NCBI RefSeq assembly: GCF_003073045.1
Contig: NC_037590.1
Location: 39,238,751-39,302,750 of the forward strand
From: Pomacea canaliculata
Lineage: Eukaryota; Mollusca; Gastropoda; Architaenioglossa; Ampullariidae
Length of the DNA: 64,000 nt
Direction of reading: 5' to 3'
Below, in pieces: positions 1 to 21,900 of the stretch. The notes beneath the pieces were generated by a model, which worked only from the letters and a program-made list of their open reading frames with translations, did not search any database and was not told the origin of the DNA. Numbering within the stretch: position 1 is the first letter of the stretch; the number at the start of each line of letters is the position of its first letter. Position numbers and translations under genes: made by a program.

Positions 1-553
1 AAAAAATGCTGCAGTATTATTATACACATATGGTGGCGATAATCTGAGGAAGAGAATGTTGGTACAAAAACGGCTGCTATCTAAAATGATGATCTGCTGT
101 AAAGTGAAAAATCCAATCTGCGTCATTTACAAAGATATATTTTCCAATATTGCTGTTTATTTACTACAGCCGGCTAAAACTTAGAAATCCAATTTTCCGT
201 TTCGTATGACAGTTTTAAAACGTGTGCATTTCAAAAAAGCAGATCTTAAAATAGATTCTACAGTCTCAGTCTAATCTACGTTGGTTTTTTTAAAAAAAAT
301 CTTATATACTACGAAGCGATGTAACACCGCCGCAATGTTTTGCGTCAGAGTACCTTGGCCTTTGTACTCGAAATGTTTCTCAAACAATTAATTGGTTATA
401 CAAAATGCTGACATTATACATAATGCTGGTGCAAAGAAAACTTATTTACTAAATATTTTTATTATTAGTTTAAGAAAATTACTTACAAATTGTCAAATTT
501 GAAGAGAGTTGATGGAAACAATCCGTTTGAGCTCGCCATTTTGGATCGGATCT

Positions 554-736
554 TGACGTCACAATTCTGTTTTGCTATTTTCGGTTACGATACTCTCGTC
601 AGGGACGAGCTTTCCAGTCAAATCAAATAAGGACACGGGGCGTCTCTGGAACATTCGTACGATTTATATGCGCAGTAGTATTATAAATAATTGGCTGTTA
701 ATTCTTGGTTGTTGTTCTTAGTACGTCTTTCGAAAT
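554..736 (+). promoter_or_regulatory. Possible promoter and non-coding first exon
   Basis: A palindromic CRE (TGACGTCA) lies at 554-561. It is followed by a TATA-like TTATAAAT near 680 and a consensus splice donor GTGAGT starting at 737. This is what a short 5' UTR exon would look like. It could feed the acceptor TTTTCACAG ending at 5336, just before the GLUD start codon. There is no direct proof and each motif is common by chance. Confidence 0.2.
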
Positions 737-896
737 GTGAGTTTATTACTTTAACTTGCGCCATCAACAACTGGGTGAAATGCGTCACGAGGCAGGACAA
801 CTCTGCCCTCCCTTGCCTTTCCCCTCGTTACAGGGATTATGTATCGTGAAGGATCACCCGTCATTTCGCCCCAAAGCCTATCATTTTTGTCTCCGC

Positions 897-1227
897 TATG
901 TACATTTCGTCCCAAGACCGAAAAGTCAAATCGTCCCAGGCTCAAAAGACGGATTGATGAGAGATGCCACAATTTAAGTAGCTATATAATGAATTTTACC
1001 TAGAGAACCCATCGGGTTTTTGAACCTCGACTAATTTAATTATAGTACCTATATATACACTACGTGGTTGGAATAATGTAGATACGCAAGCTCAGCTGCC
1101 TATTTCAAACAGAGCAGTGCAAATTAAGTTTGGCCACCATTTTACTGAAGTCTAAACCAACATATGGCAGCTGATCGATCGGGCCTGGGACAATTCGACT
1201 TTTCGGTCTTGGGACGAAATGGACATA
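897..1227. repeat. Foldback element with 44-bp inverted arms
   Basis: The left arm (897-940) and right arm (1184-1227) are near-perfect reverse complements. The shared core reads CGTCCCAAGACCGAAAAGTC on the left. They flank about 240 bp of unique AT-rich sequence. A third, diverged copy of the same core lies at 24655-24694 inside an MRPL1 intron, so this is a dispersed family and not a local hairpin. It encodes no protein. A foldback or MITE-type element is the simplest reading, but I did not find target-site duplications. Confidence 0.6.
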
Positions 1228-3059
1228 TATAACTGGGACAAATTTACTTAGGGTGTGGGGAGCAACGACCGGCCACCTCCTGGAGTATATCCAGCTACTT
1301 CTACCACGTATATCTTTCTATATTATGATATACTTTTTGTACTCGGTCTGTGTGCTTGTGTGTACAAGAAAAGAACGGTTAATGTTTTCCTGTGTATTCA
1401 AAACACGTCATAAAGCGACATTTAAAAGTGTGCTATATACAATGCTCTGTAATTGTTGCTGCTGCTGAACGCAAGTATTGTAGTAATGAACACAGATCGA
1501 CATGGTCTACTCCAATTTATTTCCCACCACATCACTTGCTTAAGTCACATGCAAGTACGTACTATAGTATACGTTGTATCCAACAAAGATGCAAGATAAG
1601 ACCGGTCTTGATATTTCCAGCAACGCCTATAAGCAAAGGCTAGTATAGCCAGTGCACGTACAATGCGATCTGACAATCAAGAGATTGGCAAAACCACCGC
1701 GTGGCAGATGTTACACAACCTTGACGGCTACGACGATAATAGATACACGTACACTGCGCGTGTTCGTAATTATGTTCAACAATGCCGACTGTAAATTAGC
1801 TTATAAATATATTTTTATACTTTACGGTGATCATATTGTCAAAAAGAAAGCATTAAAAAAATAACCCTAACAATTGAAGAACGCATGGGAAGTACTGTCG
1901 AATTGTTTGAAGTATGGCCTAAACCAAATATAGAAATATATATATAATGCAGCGGCTTTTAAAAAAAATGAGGGAAATGACTTAATTCTCTGTCTGGTAA
2001 AGATTGTTAGCAGTACGTTCACCTCATTGACACGACGAGGATATACACGTACAACGCACTAGCATGCGTGTGGACTGACACACACAGGTAAATCAGTTCA
2101 GTGACAGATTTATTTACATTATTTACACATATAACTATTTTTTCTATTCTAACCCACCTACATAGCCTACTAAAACCTATATAGGCTATAGTCCCTAACC
2201 CCCTGGGGTGGAGGGTAGAGGAGGTTGTTGTGAGGTGAGCCGCTATTCAGCGGGACCAATTAAAACACCTTGCGGAAAAATATGGTACTTCTCTCGAACT
2301 CAGGATGTTCAGAACTAAAGCTTTATAATTTTCTCTTCCAAGCAGGACCAGTCACTTCTTGGTAACGGGTGCGAGCGCTGAATTTTACCTGCTATTTCTG
2401 CCGGAAAGGTAGGGTGCTGTGTCACCCGCTGCATTAGTCTGTCTCCCGCTGCGCGAGGAATGAGGGGACGACGAAGTGTCAGCACTACAACTGTCCTAAC
2501 AAACACTCCCGCTACAATATTTATAGAAGTAAGGCTTTTAACTAATTTAAGTAAAAGTTTATTAGGTTTTTTTTTTAAGTTAGTTCTTTCTAGTTCTTAG
2601 TCTGTGTATATGTTATTTGTATGGTTTTTGTTTTAGATCTTTGTTAACGAGCATGTAGAGTTTATAACTCTTCTGCATACGGAATACAATGTTAAGGCAT
2701 GCATTGTTATATTTTTTTCATTTTATGCAGAATACTATGAAGTAAAAATTTTATATATTTTTATTTTCTGACTTTTTGACAGCTTCATACCGGAAAAGCT
2801 TCGTATTCTGTTTGAAACCACCACTAGAGCCAAGATCTTTCGAAAGATATGGTTTGTGCTTTTGTTTTTCTTGATCATGATTTTTCCAAGCTTGTTCTAC
2901 ACAAAAAGATCCCATCTCCAAGTTTTGATGAACCTAGTCAGCCCTAAATGCAATATATACCCCATAATTCAGACATTTTTTTTTTAGGCATGCTGTCTAT
3001 CCAAAACCAACAGTGCTAGGACCATACATCTACTTCAGCAACTGTTACCAACCAAGTTT

Positions 3060-3190
3060 TTTAGTTTAGTTTATTCCTTGTTACTGTTCGAGGAGCATAG
3101 GGCAGCAACATCTCGCCAGTGGCCCCGGTTTTGGGCAGCCCAGCCCCCATCAGATGGGCCCATGTGGTTCCGAACCAAGTTTCTTATAGG
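3060..3190 (-). mobile_element. Probable 3' tail of a non-LTR retrotransposon
   Basis: Read on the minus strand, a GC-rich segment ends in GGAATAAACTAAACTAAA, the short A-rich repeat tail typical of RTE/CR1-like LINE or SINE 3' ends. The composition differs sharply from the AT-rich flanks. No intact reverse transcriptase is present. The family is inferred from style only. Confidence 0.35.
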
Positions 3191-3790
3191 ACTTCTATAG
3201 TTTTTTTGCATAGTGAGATAAATAGAAATGCCTTGTCTTGTTTGTTTCTTAAGAGAGAAAGAGAGAAAGAGATTTAGTTTCATTGTAGCTGCACTTTAAG
3301 AGAACGTTTTTTTTAAAGGGGAAAAATGGATTGACCCACGCAAATCCTGCAGGAGAAGGTGGATTGATTAGAAGCCACACAGAACAAAACAATGTGGCTG
3401 CCGCTTTGCCTGATGGCTTAATTTTTTTTCAATTACAGGAAGTTGCTGAGCCATCGCCAGCCTCGTGGGTGGGTTTAACGATGTACTTCACGGGCCAAAT
3501 GCCATCATTACACGCACATGCCCGTGCTGTCACCTCGTTATTTCAGTCAGCGGAAACTTTAGCTCTAATGAAGATTATAGAGTTAAACTGTGAACTGAAA
3601 ACTTGAGCTAAAGCGTAGGAGGTCCGGTGGAACTTAATAACAGTGAGAATTTGATCTTTATACTCTTTGGCACAACCTGTGTCCGGTGAGTAACAGGTTT
3701 GGTGTGTGCGGTAGCGTCATCTCGTATGCCATCGCCATGCACTTTGGAATGGACCGTACCGAAGATATTAAATACTACTATTAGTACATC

Positions 3791-3839
3791 AATCTCTCTT
3801 TCTCTCTCACACACACACATCACCACCACACACAAGCTC
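3791..3839. repeat. CT/AC simple-sequence repeat
   Basis: A run of CT dinucleotides passes into AC dinucleotides and CAC triplets. The short open frames across it on both strands are composed of this repeat and are not genes. Confidence 0.8.
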
Positions 3840-4036
3840 GCGCATGCACACGAGAGCGGGCGTGCACACACACGTACGCACATACATGGCTCTGTTGTTC
3901 GTGCTGTAGAATAAATTGTGAAGAGAATAAATTTACTCAGAGAAGTACTGGAATGTTAAATTATAAGCATGCAGCCGCTAAACGTCACAAAATAAGGTCA
4001 ACACGACAGTAAAATGCGAGGGTGATGATGATGTAG

Positions 4037-4083
4037 TTTTATAGCGCGCTAGTATCCGCATCACAAAGATGCGCTCAATGCGC
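4037..4083 (+). repeat. Fragment of a GCGCTTTATA-type dispersed repeat
   Basis: The layout TTTATAGCGCGC, about 20 bases, then GCGCTCAATGCGC resembles segments at 20946-21000 and 23218-23262. All three share a TTTA(TA)GC start and a CTC(AA)GCGCT-like end. This looks like a degraded SINE or LINE 3' core. The similarity is partial and was judged by eye. Confidence 0.25.
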
Positions 4084-5248
4084 GGTGATCCCAGCAGCCA
4101 CAAAACTGCAGGTCAAATGATAACTTCAAATAAGTTTAAACAAGTGAGTCTTAAGATTTTTCTTGAAAGATGCAATACTATCAGACTCCTTGGTGGTAAA
4201 GCATCAATAATTTTAACAGCTATAGAAGTCAAGAAATACAGATCGCGCTTGAAGTGGGATTGTGCGCATACACACCCTTTCAGGAAATCTGATATACCGG
4301 ACGTCCTCAAAGATTCTATGTAGCACAAGCCATGGTCCCAGAAACAACACATATGCTTGTGCACACGTGCGCTTGAACACGTACAGACGTCCGTCACGCG
4401 CGCGCACACACACGCACAAAGAGAAGAGAATAGCAGAAATACAACCCAACTGGGGCTAAGGTGAAGATCGTGACCGACTTCAGTAAAAGACGATCGAGAT
4501 TTTTAGCGAGGGTCCTCTTAAGGTCGGCGTGTTCCCGAACTAGAACAGTGCAGTGCACGGATCAGCTGATTCGCTTTATATATATATAGAAGAGAATTAG
4601 CACAGGTGTACTGAAATCGACCAAAAGGACCCTACGATCGACATGCAGTCTGTGACCTTATTATCCACTGTTCATCAAAACTACCAAATAGCAAAACAAT
4701 ATTATGTAGGCAAGCTTAGAGATATTATCACATTATTACTACGGTCTCCGAACAATACACAACACCTTGCATGCACGTATACGTCGGGCGTTATATATTT
4801 TCCAAATTTATTTATTTCGTTTATTTCGTACTTTCGTTTATGTGTGGGAGCTAAATTAAAAATACAAAAAAATAAAAAATAAAAAATATTTTAGCTTCAA
4901 AATAATTTTAAAGCTTTGGATTGTGGTAATTCAAACTTATCTGAAGATAAATTTAATAAATATTAATAGCATATTTGTCGATCGCTTGCCCCAGAAACGA
5001 CTTTCTGAGGGTAGAGCCAGATTCAGGACAGTTAGTGTACTCAACACATTTATTGCTTTAACTGCGCAGTAGAACCAGTTCCGTATCGATACCTTAAGTT
5101 TCGTGCGGTTTCATTTTCGCTGTTTAGCCATATATCTTTCATGACTTGGGAGTACACTTATCAAGTTTAGGGCAATATTCTGTACCTTTCCTGTGAATGT
5201 GACCTCCAGAAATGAGGTTAGTGAGCTGCATGGACAGCAACTCTTTCG

Positions 5249-5311
5249 ATTGGCCAGACTGGCTCACACCTCCCGTGCCAGTGGATAGGTCAAGGATATC
5301 TGTGAACCAAT
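5249..5311 (+). promoter_or_regulatory. Paired CCAAT boxes upstream of GLUD
   Basis: An inverted CCAAT box (ATTGG, 5249-5253) and a forward one (CCAAT, 5307-5311) lie 90-150 bp upstream of the preferred GLUD start codon. This spacing fits an NF-Y-type promoter with transcription starting at about 5320-5395. The alternative is that TTTTCACAG ending at 5336 is the acceptor of a 5' UTR intron. Either reading argues against translation starting at the weak-context ATG at 5315. Confidence 0.3.
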
Positions 5312-5398
5312 CAAATGAAGCGCTCTCTTTTCACAGGGACGAGTGTGAGAGCTGTGGGCGAGGTGTTCACTTCAGCAAGAACCGAACCACCGACAGTC

Positions 5399-15960
<10,562 letters not shown>

Positions 15961-17171
15961 AGATGGTGTCAGCCAGTTTGTATTTTATTTTAGGGTTTGT
16001 TTCTGTGGACTCCTGCATCTTATTCTCATTATGACAGAAGGAAATATCTCAGCTTTTATAAGACCAGTTTGGCTTCATTCTCATTGCAATATTTGCACTT
16101 TTTGTTATTATGCAACATTTGCAAAATGTACTCATATACTTTGTACATTGCATATACCTTTTCCCATTTATACTCAGAGATCTGGGATTGGTCTTGTTGT
16201 TCTCTTATATGTTTAAATGAATGGTAGTACTGCAAAATAATTATGTGTGCTATAGTAGAACTATGCATTTAAAATTTTGTTATAGCAGCTTTGATGCTGT
16301 TGACAAAGAGATTAATATGTTAATATGACTTTTTATGTAGATCTGGACAGATTTCATCACATTTTAAGTTTCAGACAGGTTCATTAGATTATTTTTCAAA
16401 GACTAAAGTTACTTGATATTTTTATTCCACCAAGAATATTACATCATCATGAGAAGTAGATTATGTGAAATAGCATAGAAGGTTGGTCATCATCATAAAA
16501 GGTATTAACAAACCCCTCCCTTTTTGTATTATTACCATTTTGTATCCATATAGATACAAATTTAGGCTTTCTTGACAATCAGAATCTCGCTGCCTTGTCC
16601 ATAAAATTGAAGTTGTTGTAAAATAGTCTTGTCGAAAATAAGGATTACATGATAGGAACCATGAAACTCATCTGAGATACTGCAAGAATTGTCAATTAAT
16701 TTTTTTCATGTCTGTGTGTGCCACGTGCCCTTAAAATAGGGATTGGCAAATGTTAGAACATCATCTCTGATCAATGAAGAACAGACCAAAAAAAAAAACA
16801 ACGAAAGAGCAGAATGATGTGTTCCACAAATATTTTGAACATTTGATCCTTTGCAAGCATTCATATAGCATGAAGAGTGCTTCCTTGCCCCCTTTTCTAA
16901 AATTCATTTTGCCAAGAAACTCTTGTGCCGATGGGTTTTACTTCATAGTGCAAGCCTTTATGGTATGGTGTTGAAATTTCATTTACCTGTGGAAGGTGGG
17001 ATCTGACAACCCTTCCCCTGCAACCCCCAACGCTTGAGGACCATAATTTGATACTTCAGATATATCTTTGGCATACCATTAAAAGGGCCAGTCCTTATAC
17101 TTCCATATTCTTTTTTAACCACATTTTATGAATAGAATTGTCAAATCTGAATAAATCTGTGATGTACTTTT
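15961..17171 (+). other. Probable GLUD 3' UTR
   Basis: AT-rich sequence follows the GLUD stop codon with no coding potential. The first convincing poly(A) signal followed by GT-rich sequence is at 17150, which would give a 3' UTR of about 1.2 kb. The boundary is inferred. Confidence 0.45.
17150..17155 (+). terminator. Candidate GLUD poly(A) signal
   Basis: AATAAA is followed some 50 bases later by a GT-rich stretch (GTGTGGTGTTTTTGTGTTGG), as expected for cleavage and polyadenylation. Other A/T-rich hexamers in the 3' UTR are weaker. Confidence 0.4.
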
Positions 17172-17299
17172 TGAACAACAGATAATTTATTATCGGGAAA
17201 TGTGTGGTGTTTTTGTGTTGGCACATACTCAAGGTGTTGATGAATGTAAGATGTATTAACTCAAGAAAAGCTCTAAAAATAATGTGGTAACAATGAAAT

Positions 17300-18500
17300 T
17301 TGACCCACCACCAATTGGTGCAACTTTCCTTGTAGTGGTGTGGTGGCTTGCATGCATTGTCGATCCACAGAGATATGTTGGCATGAGCCTTGTGCTCCTG
17401 GCAGGTCTAATCAAGCCAAACAGGTTTGTTGGGGAAGAGGCCAGACTAAAATGTTGCACCCTGGCCCTGCAGGTTGGGGGTTTTGCTTAAGGCCAACAAC
17501 TCGCTTGTATAAAAAAAAAACAAACAAAAAAAAACCAGAAACTGCAACAGTACCACAACAGGGGCCTGGTCGGGAAGATTCCTCTCTAGAAGAGCGTGTG
17601 CTGGTTGAAGCCAGCTTGCCAGTTTATCTTTTGATGACCAAGGCAAAAACCAGGAGAGGGACATGGAACATCAGAACCCTCTACGAAAGGGAGTAGCACT
17701 GCTGATGTCAACAGAGGCAACAAAGGCACTGATGGCCTGGGAACTAGTCTCGCCATGGCTCATGTCAGCATGATTCAACCCTAAAGGAAGATCACCATCA
17801 TCCAATGCTATGCACCAAAAATGCAGCAAATGAAGAGGAAAAAAAAAAGACTTCTACAGCTCCTTGCAGTCTCTGCTTGACTGCACACCAAGAACAGATC
17901 TGAAGATCATTATGGGAGACCTAAATGCATAAAGGGAACTTATAATGGGAAGACATGGTGTTGGCACCTGCAATGAAATGGGGAACTCTTCACAGACTTA
18001 TGCACTTTCAATGATCATGGCATCAGTGGCACTTGTGTTCCCACACAAAAATGTACAGTAGACAACTTGACTTTCCCCTGATGGCCAGACAGAAAACCAG
18101 ATTGACCACATAACAGTTGCTCGAGAGCAGAGAAGGAGTCTCCAAGATCTCTGAGAAGAGGTGCAGATGTTGCTTCAGACCACCAGCTCCTAGTGGCAGT
18201 CTTCAAGATTAAGCTGAAGACCATTGATCCAGCTGGTAGACCACACCACGTTCAATACTCAATACCTCAAGTACAAGGAAACAAGGGAAAATTATAGCTG
18301 TGTAGTCAAGAATAAGTATGAGGCCTTTTCAGACTGACAGAAGAAGAATCAGTGGAAGAACACCGGTCAACACTCAAGACATTTGGAAGACACCCTGTCC
18401 AGTTGTTCTAGGGAAGAGGGAAAGAAAACAAGGAATGGATGACTCCAAAGAACTAAGCAAAGAATTGGTGGAGAATTCTGATGGCTGGACTATTCATGGA
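17300..18500 (+). mobile_element. Dead RTE-like LINE, endonuclease fragment
   Basis: Fragments of an APE-type LINE endonuclease appear in order on the plus strand, in shifting frames. They are GTWNIRTLYE (about 17660-17690), IIMGDLNA (about 17906-17929), ENQIDHITVA (about 18092-18121) and GADVASDHQLLVA (about 18160-18200). These match the endonuclease consensus of RTE-type elements that are often mis-annotated as craniofacial development protein 2-like. Stop codons and frameshifts interrupt the frame and the reverse transcriptase is absent. It lies between the convergent GLUD and MRPL1 genes. Confidence 0.75.
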
Positions 18501-18756
18501 TCAAAAAGTCAACCATAAGTTGAATGGAGGAGAGGAAACATCAAAAACAAGAATTCACTACTCCAACCCCTAAATATCTTTACTTATTCCCAGTTTGTGG
18601 AAATCTGGCATTATGTAGCTTAATATCACTGATAATACATTCTCTGAAGGACAGCCATGTGTAAATCAATAATTACACCATATTTACCACAAAATTATTT
18701 TCATAAAGTTTGAGAGAATATTTAGAATATAAACACCATGTTCTAAAGTTAATAGC

Positions 18757-18783
18757 AAAAAAAAAAAAAAAAAAAAAAAAAAA
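18757..18783 (+). repeat. 27-base poly(A) run
   Basis: An uninterrupted A run is followed by A-rich AAAC repeats. It is probably the tail of a retroposed sequence, perhaps linked to the LINE fragment immediately upstream. Confidence 0.8.
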
Positions 18784-18988
18784 TTAAAACAAACACAAAA
18801 ACAAACAACAGAGAGACCTGTTTGTGAAGCATATTTTATATCATGTAACAGAAATCCATTTCAAATGTCTCATCTTTTTATCATCTCAAGCACACTGTAC
18901 TGCCATCTGATGCATAGTTCATGCATGATCTCTTCCATAAATGCATATAGGTGAATGCACATTCCTTCATAGAGTGAACACAACAGAA

Positions 18989-21900
18989 TCACTTTCTCTT
19001 TTTTCTTGCAGCTGTTTCTTCGTCATCACTGTCTGAACTTTCCTCTTCTGCTGCCTGCTCTGCAGCTGCTTTTGTGTGTCCTGGCACATAGTCTTCGACC
19101 TTCAGCAAAAACTTTTCTGTAGAGGGGGGTGCCACAATAAAAACCTTTGTAATAAATGGACCTGAAAAGAAATCACAAGCAAGCATACCCTGAGGAATAA
19201 TAATGCAAAAGTATGAAAATCTGGATGAAGCTCCAGTGCTGTCATACATAAAATTCACCCAGGTGATGTTTCTCTGTTTTCATGTACCCATGTGTCTAAA
19301 GGACTTCGAGCCCAGCTGATGCTAGGGAAAGGCACTAAAGGAGCTGTATAATGTAGGGGAAAAATTTATCCATTTTTATTTTGAGAATGTCAACAACTTT
19401 ATTTTTTGACTTTTGTAATTGTTAAGTGCTCTGTGCATTTTATGTATTTAACCTGAATTTTTTTTTCGCATGTTTTCACATGCTATTCCCTTGCTATTGA
19501 TACAATTAACAAGCTTTGACAGGAATTACATGGGGAGACCTTATTTTTCTGTGACGGATATTTGAAAGCATCAGGCAGTAGTAAGTGCATTCTGTATGAG
19601 GGCACCCTGCATGGTATTCTTCTGATAACTCTGCATCCTGGCCAGTGCCGGAGACCACAGAGCTTCTTTACCTTGAAGTTATTATGATAACATCAACATT
19701 ACTCGTGGATAATGTGTGATACTGTTTCTCCCATGTGTGTGTGTTTGTGAGAGAAGAAGTATCTACCAGGTTCTATCATCAAAGTTGTGTGTGGAGTTGT
19801 CATTATTTCTACATGGATTATATACCAAACAGCATGTGTGTCAACCAAAAAAGTCTTGGCCAGTTTTCACAACAAACCTAGATCTGTTGGAGTAATACCG
19901 AGGTTGAAGCAGTAACTGTATACATAATCTCAAATTAATTTGTATATAGATGCATCCGATTTACATGCCTGCAGACACACAATTACTGCCACAGCAACCT
20001 TGGGAAAAGAAAAGAACTACACATTTAAAATGACTGAAGATGATTATGATTCAAAATACATACCAAGAGCTTTTGACCTCCCTTCACAAATGCTATCCAC
20101 ATATGCTAGGAAATTTTCCTTCAGCTGCTCCACAGGCATCTTTAACTAAAAAAACCAAAACAAAACAAAAAACCCCCAAAAGAACAAAATAAGATATTTG
20201 TAATCCCGTACAGAATACAAGGTAGAAGCCACATAAACCTGATTTATATATACAAGTTGAAGTATAATGGCTGTTACACACTTGTGCAACAAATATGTAC
20301 ATGTATGCACACAAAGTGCAAGTCTGTCATCAATTTTACATATAAATCAGAGGATAAGTGTATTCATGTGTCTACAAATCACCTTCCAAAACTGAGGTTA
20401 GTTATACAGATGACATACGCCAATGCTTTGGATGTTGGAGTGGAAGATTGCCAGGTAGCTACTGAGCCAGAATAATTGTATTTTCAGGTAACAAAGAGTG
20501 CTTTATAAAGAAGACTGAAAAAGCAAGAAAGTTAAAAACAAATATTCTTCATGAAACTAACCAATCACTGTACTAACAAGCATGTACCACCTCAGGATCA
20601 AGGAACTTGCTATTCATCCACAAACTGCAACTTAATAACTGCAGCAACATAGATAAGGAGAGGATGTCATCTAATCTAATAGGGCTCGCAGTCACCTGTC
20701 CTAGGGGCACCTGTAGCTTGCCAACTGCTTCTGACTCCTTTGTGGAAATATAAGTTACTCCTTTAGTGTACAGATTCCACATCTCCTCAATGTTAGAACT
20801 GAGGTTACCTGCAAATTCACATCAGACCACAGCTTTTTGATAAAAAAGTAGCAACAATCCTTGATGTTCTCAACTGATTTGTTTTACTATAAAAATCTGT
20901 AAGGGAGTCTAAAATAGTCAAATCTAGAGGTGTCTTAATAACACACTGCATTTATAATGCATCTTTCCCAGCACCAGCCAGACTCTAGTGCTTTACATAC
21001 ATACAGGTGCTCAAGCCCACATGGTTTAGGGCTGGCATCAAATGACCTTTATGAACAACTAACCTTTGCCCTTCACTGGGAATTTGTCTCGAAGTATGGA
21101 TCTGATTGAGATGAGGTCAGTCAGTGCATCTGGAGTGCAAAGGGCTACATCTATATCCTCTTTGCTTATCATCCCAGTAGAAATCTGGCAAGACAAAAAG
21201 ACTGCATCACCACTACTTGTCAATACTGTTACACCACATTAAATAGATAATTTAAGTTTTAACCTATTTTAATAACAGCCATACTTTAACCAGGCTCTAC
21301 TGGTATAGGTGTGAACAACGAAAACATTATCGTAATGCTGACAAAAGCATTATATTTATTTAGCAATGTGCCAGTCACCAGTTATACCTGTTTCACTAAA
21401 TCTTCACATCCAAAGAAATTTGCTCCCAACTTCTTTGCCATTTCTAAGTCTTCTGCTTTCTGTATGTCAAACAAAAAGTCATTTGTATAATTAGCAAAAG
21501 TAAAATGCAGATATATATTTTGCATATGTAAAATATGTTCATTTATACTTACTTGTATCATAGTAATACACATTGATATAAATGCTGTTATTATTTAAGT
21601 TTATATTAATTTGTATTACAGTTTCATAAACATCGGAAATCAAGAAGACAGTTGGTCTTTTTTTTCTGAATTGTGACCGTTGACTGTTCACAGTTAATAA
21701 TGTTCATGGTAGTGTATTTGACTTCAAATGTTTGCATTATTTTTCAAGACATTTGTAACAGTAAACAAAACATTTTGCTTATTAGCTGCATCAAGTACGT
21801 AATTTTTCAATAATTGCTACAGTCCATGTTCTGATATAAATGTTAGTGCATGTGTGCATATACATTGCCAATCATTTTCCCCCAACATGCATGTGCACAC

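Larger units (their letters stand above)
1..5336. other. Non-coding region upstream of GLUD
   Basis: No convincing protein-coding exon is visible. The short open frames here have no recognisable domains and no coherent splice signals linking them. The stretch holds an inverted repeat (897-1227), a probable retrotransposon tail (3060-3190), a CT/AC simple repeat (3791-3839) and AT-rich DNA around 4560-4980. A consensus CRE (TGACGTCA, 554-561) lies upstream of a GTGAGT donor at 737, so a distant non-coding first exon of GLUD is possible but not shown. Confidence 0.6.

Noticed and set aside
5315..5398. Upstream in-frame ATG as the GLUD start
   Set aside because: Weak context (C at -3). It lies between a CCAAT box and an acceptor-like site, and the ATG at 5399 matches the human MYR start.
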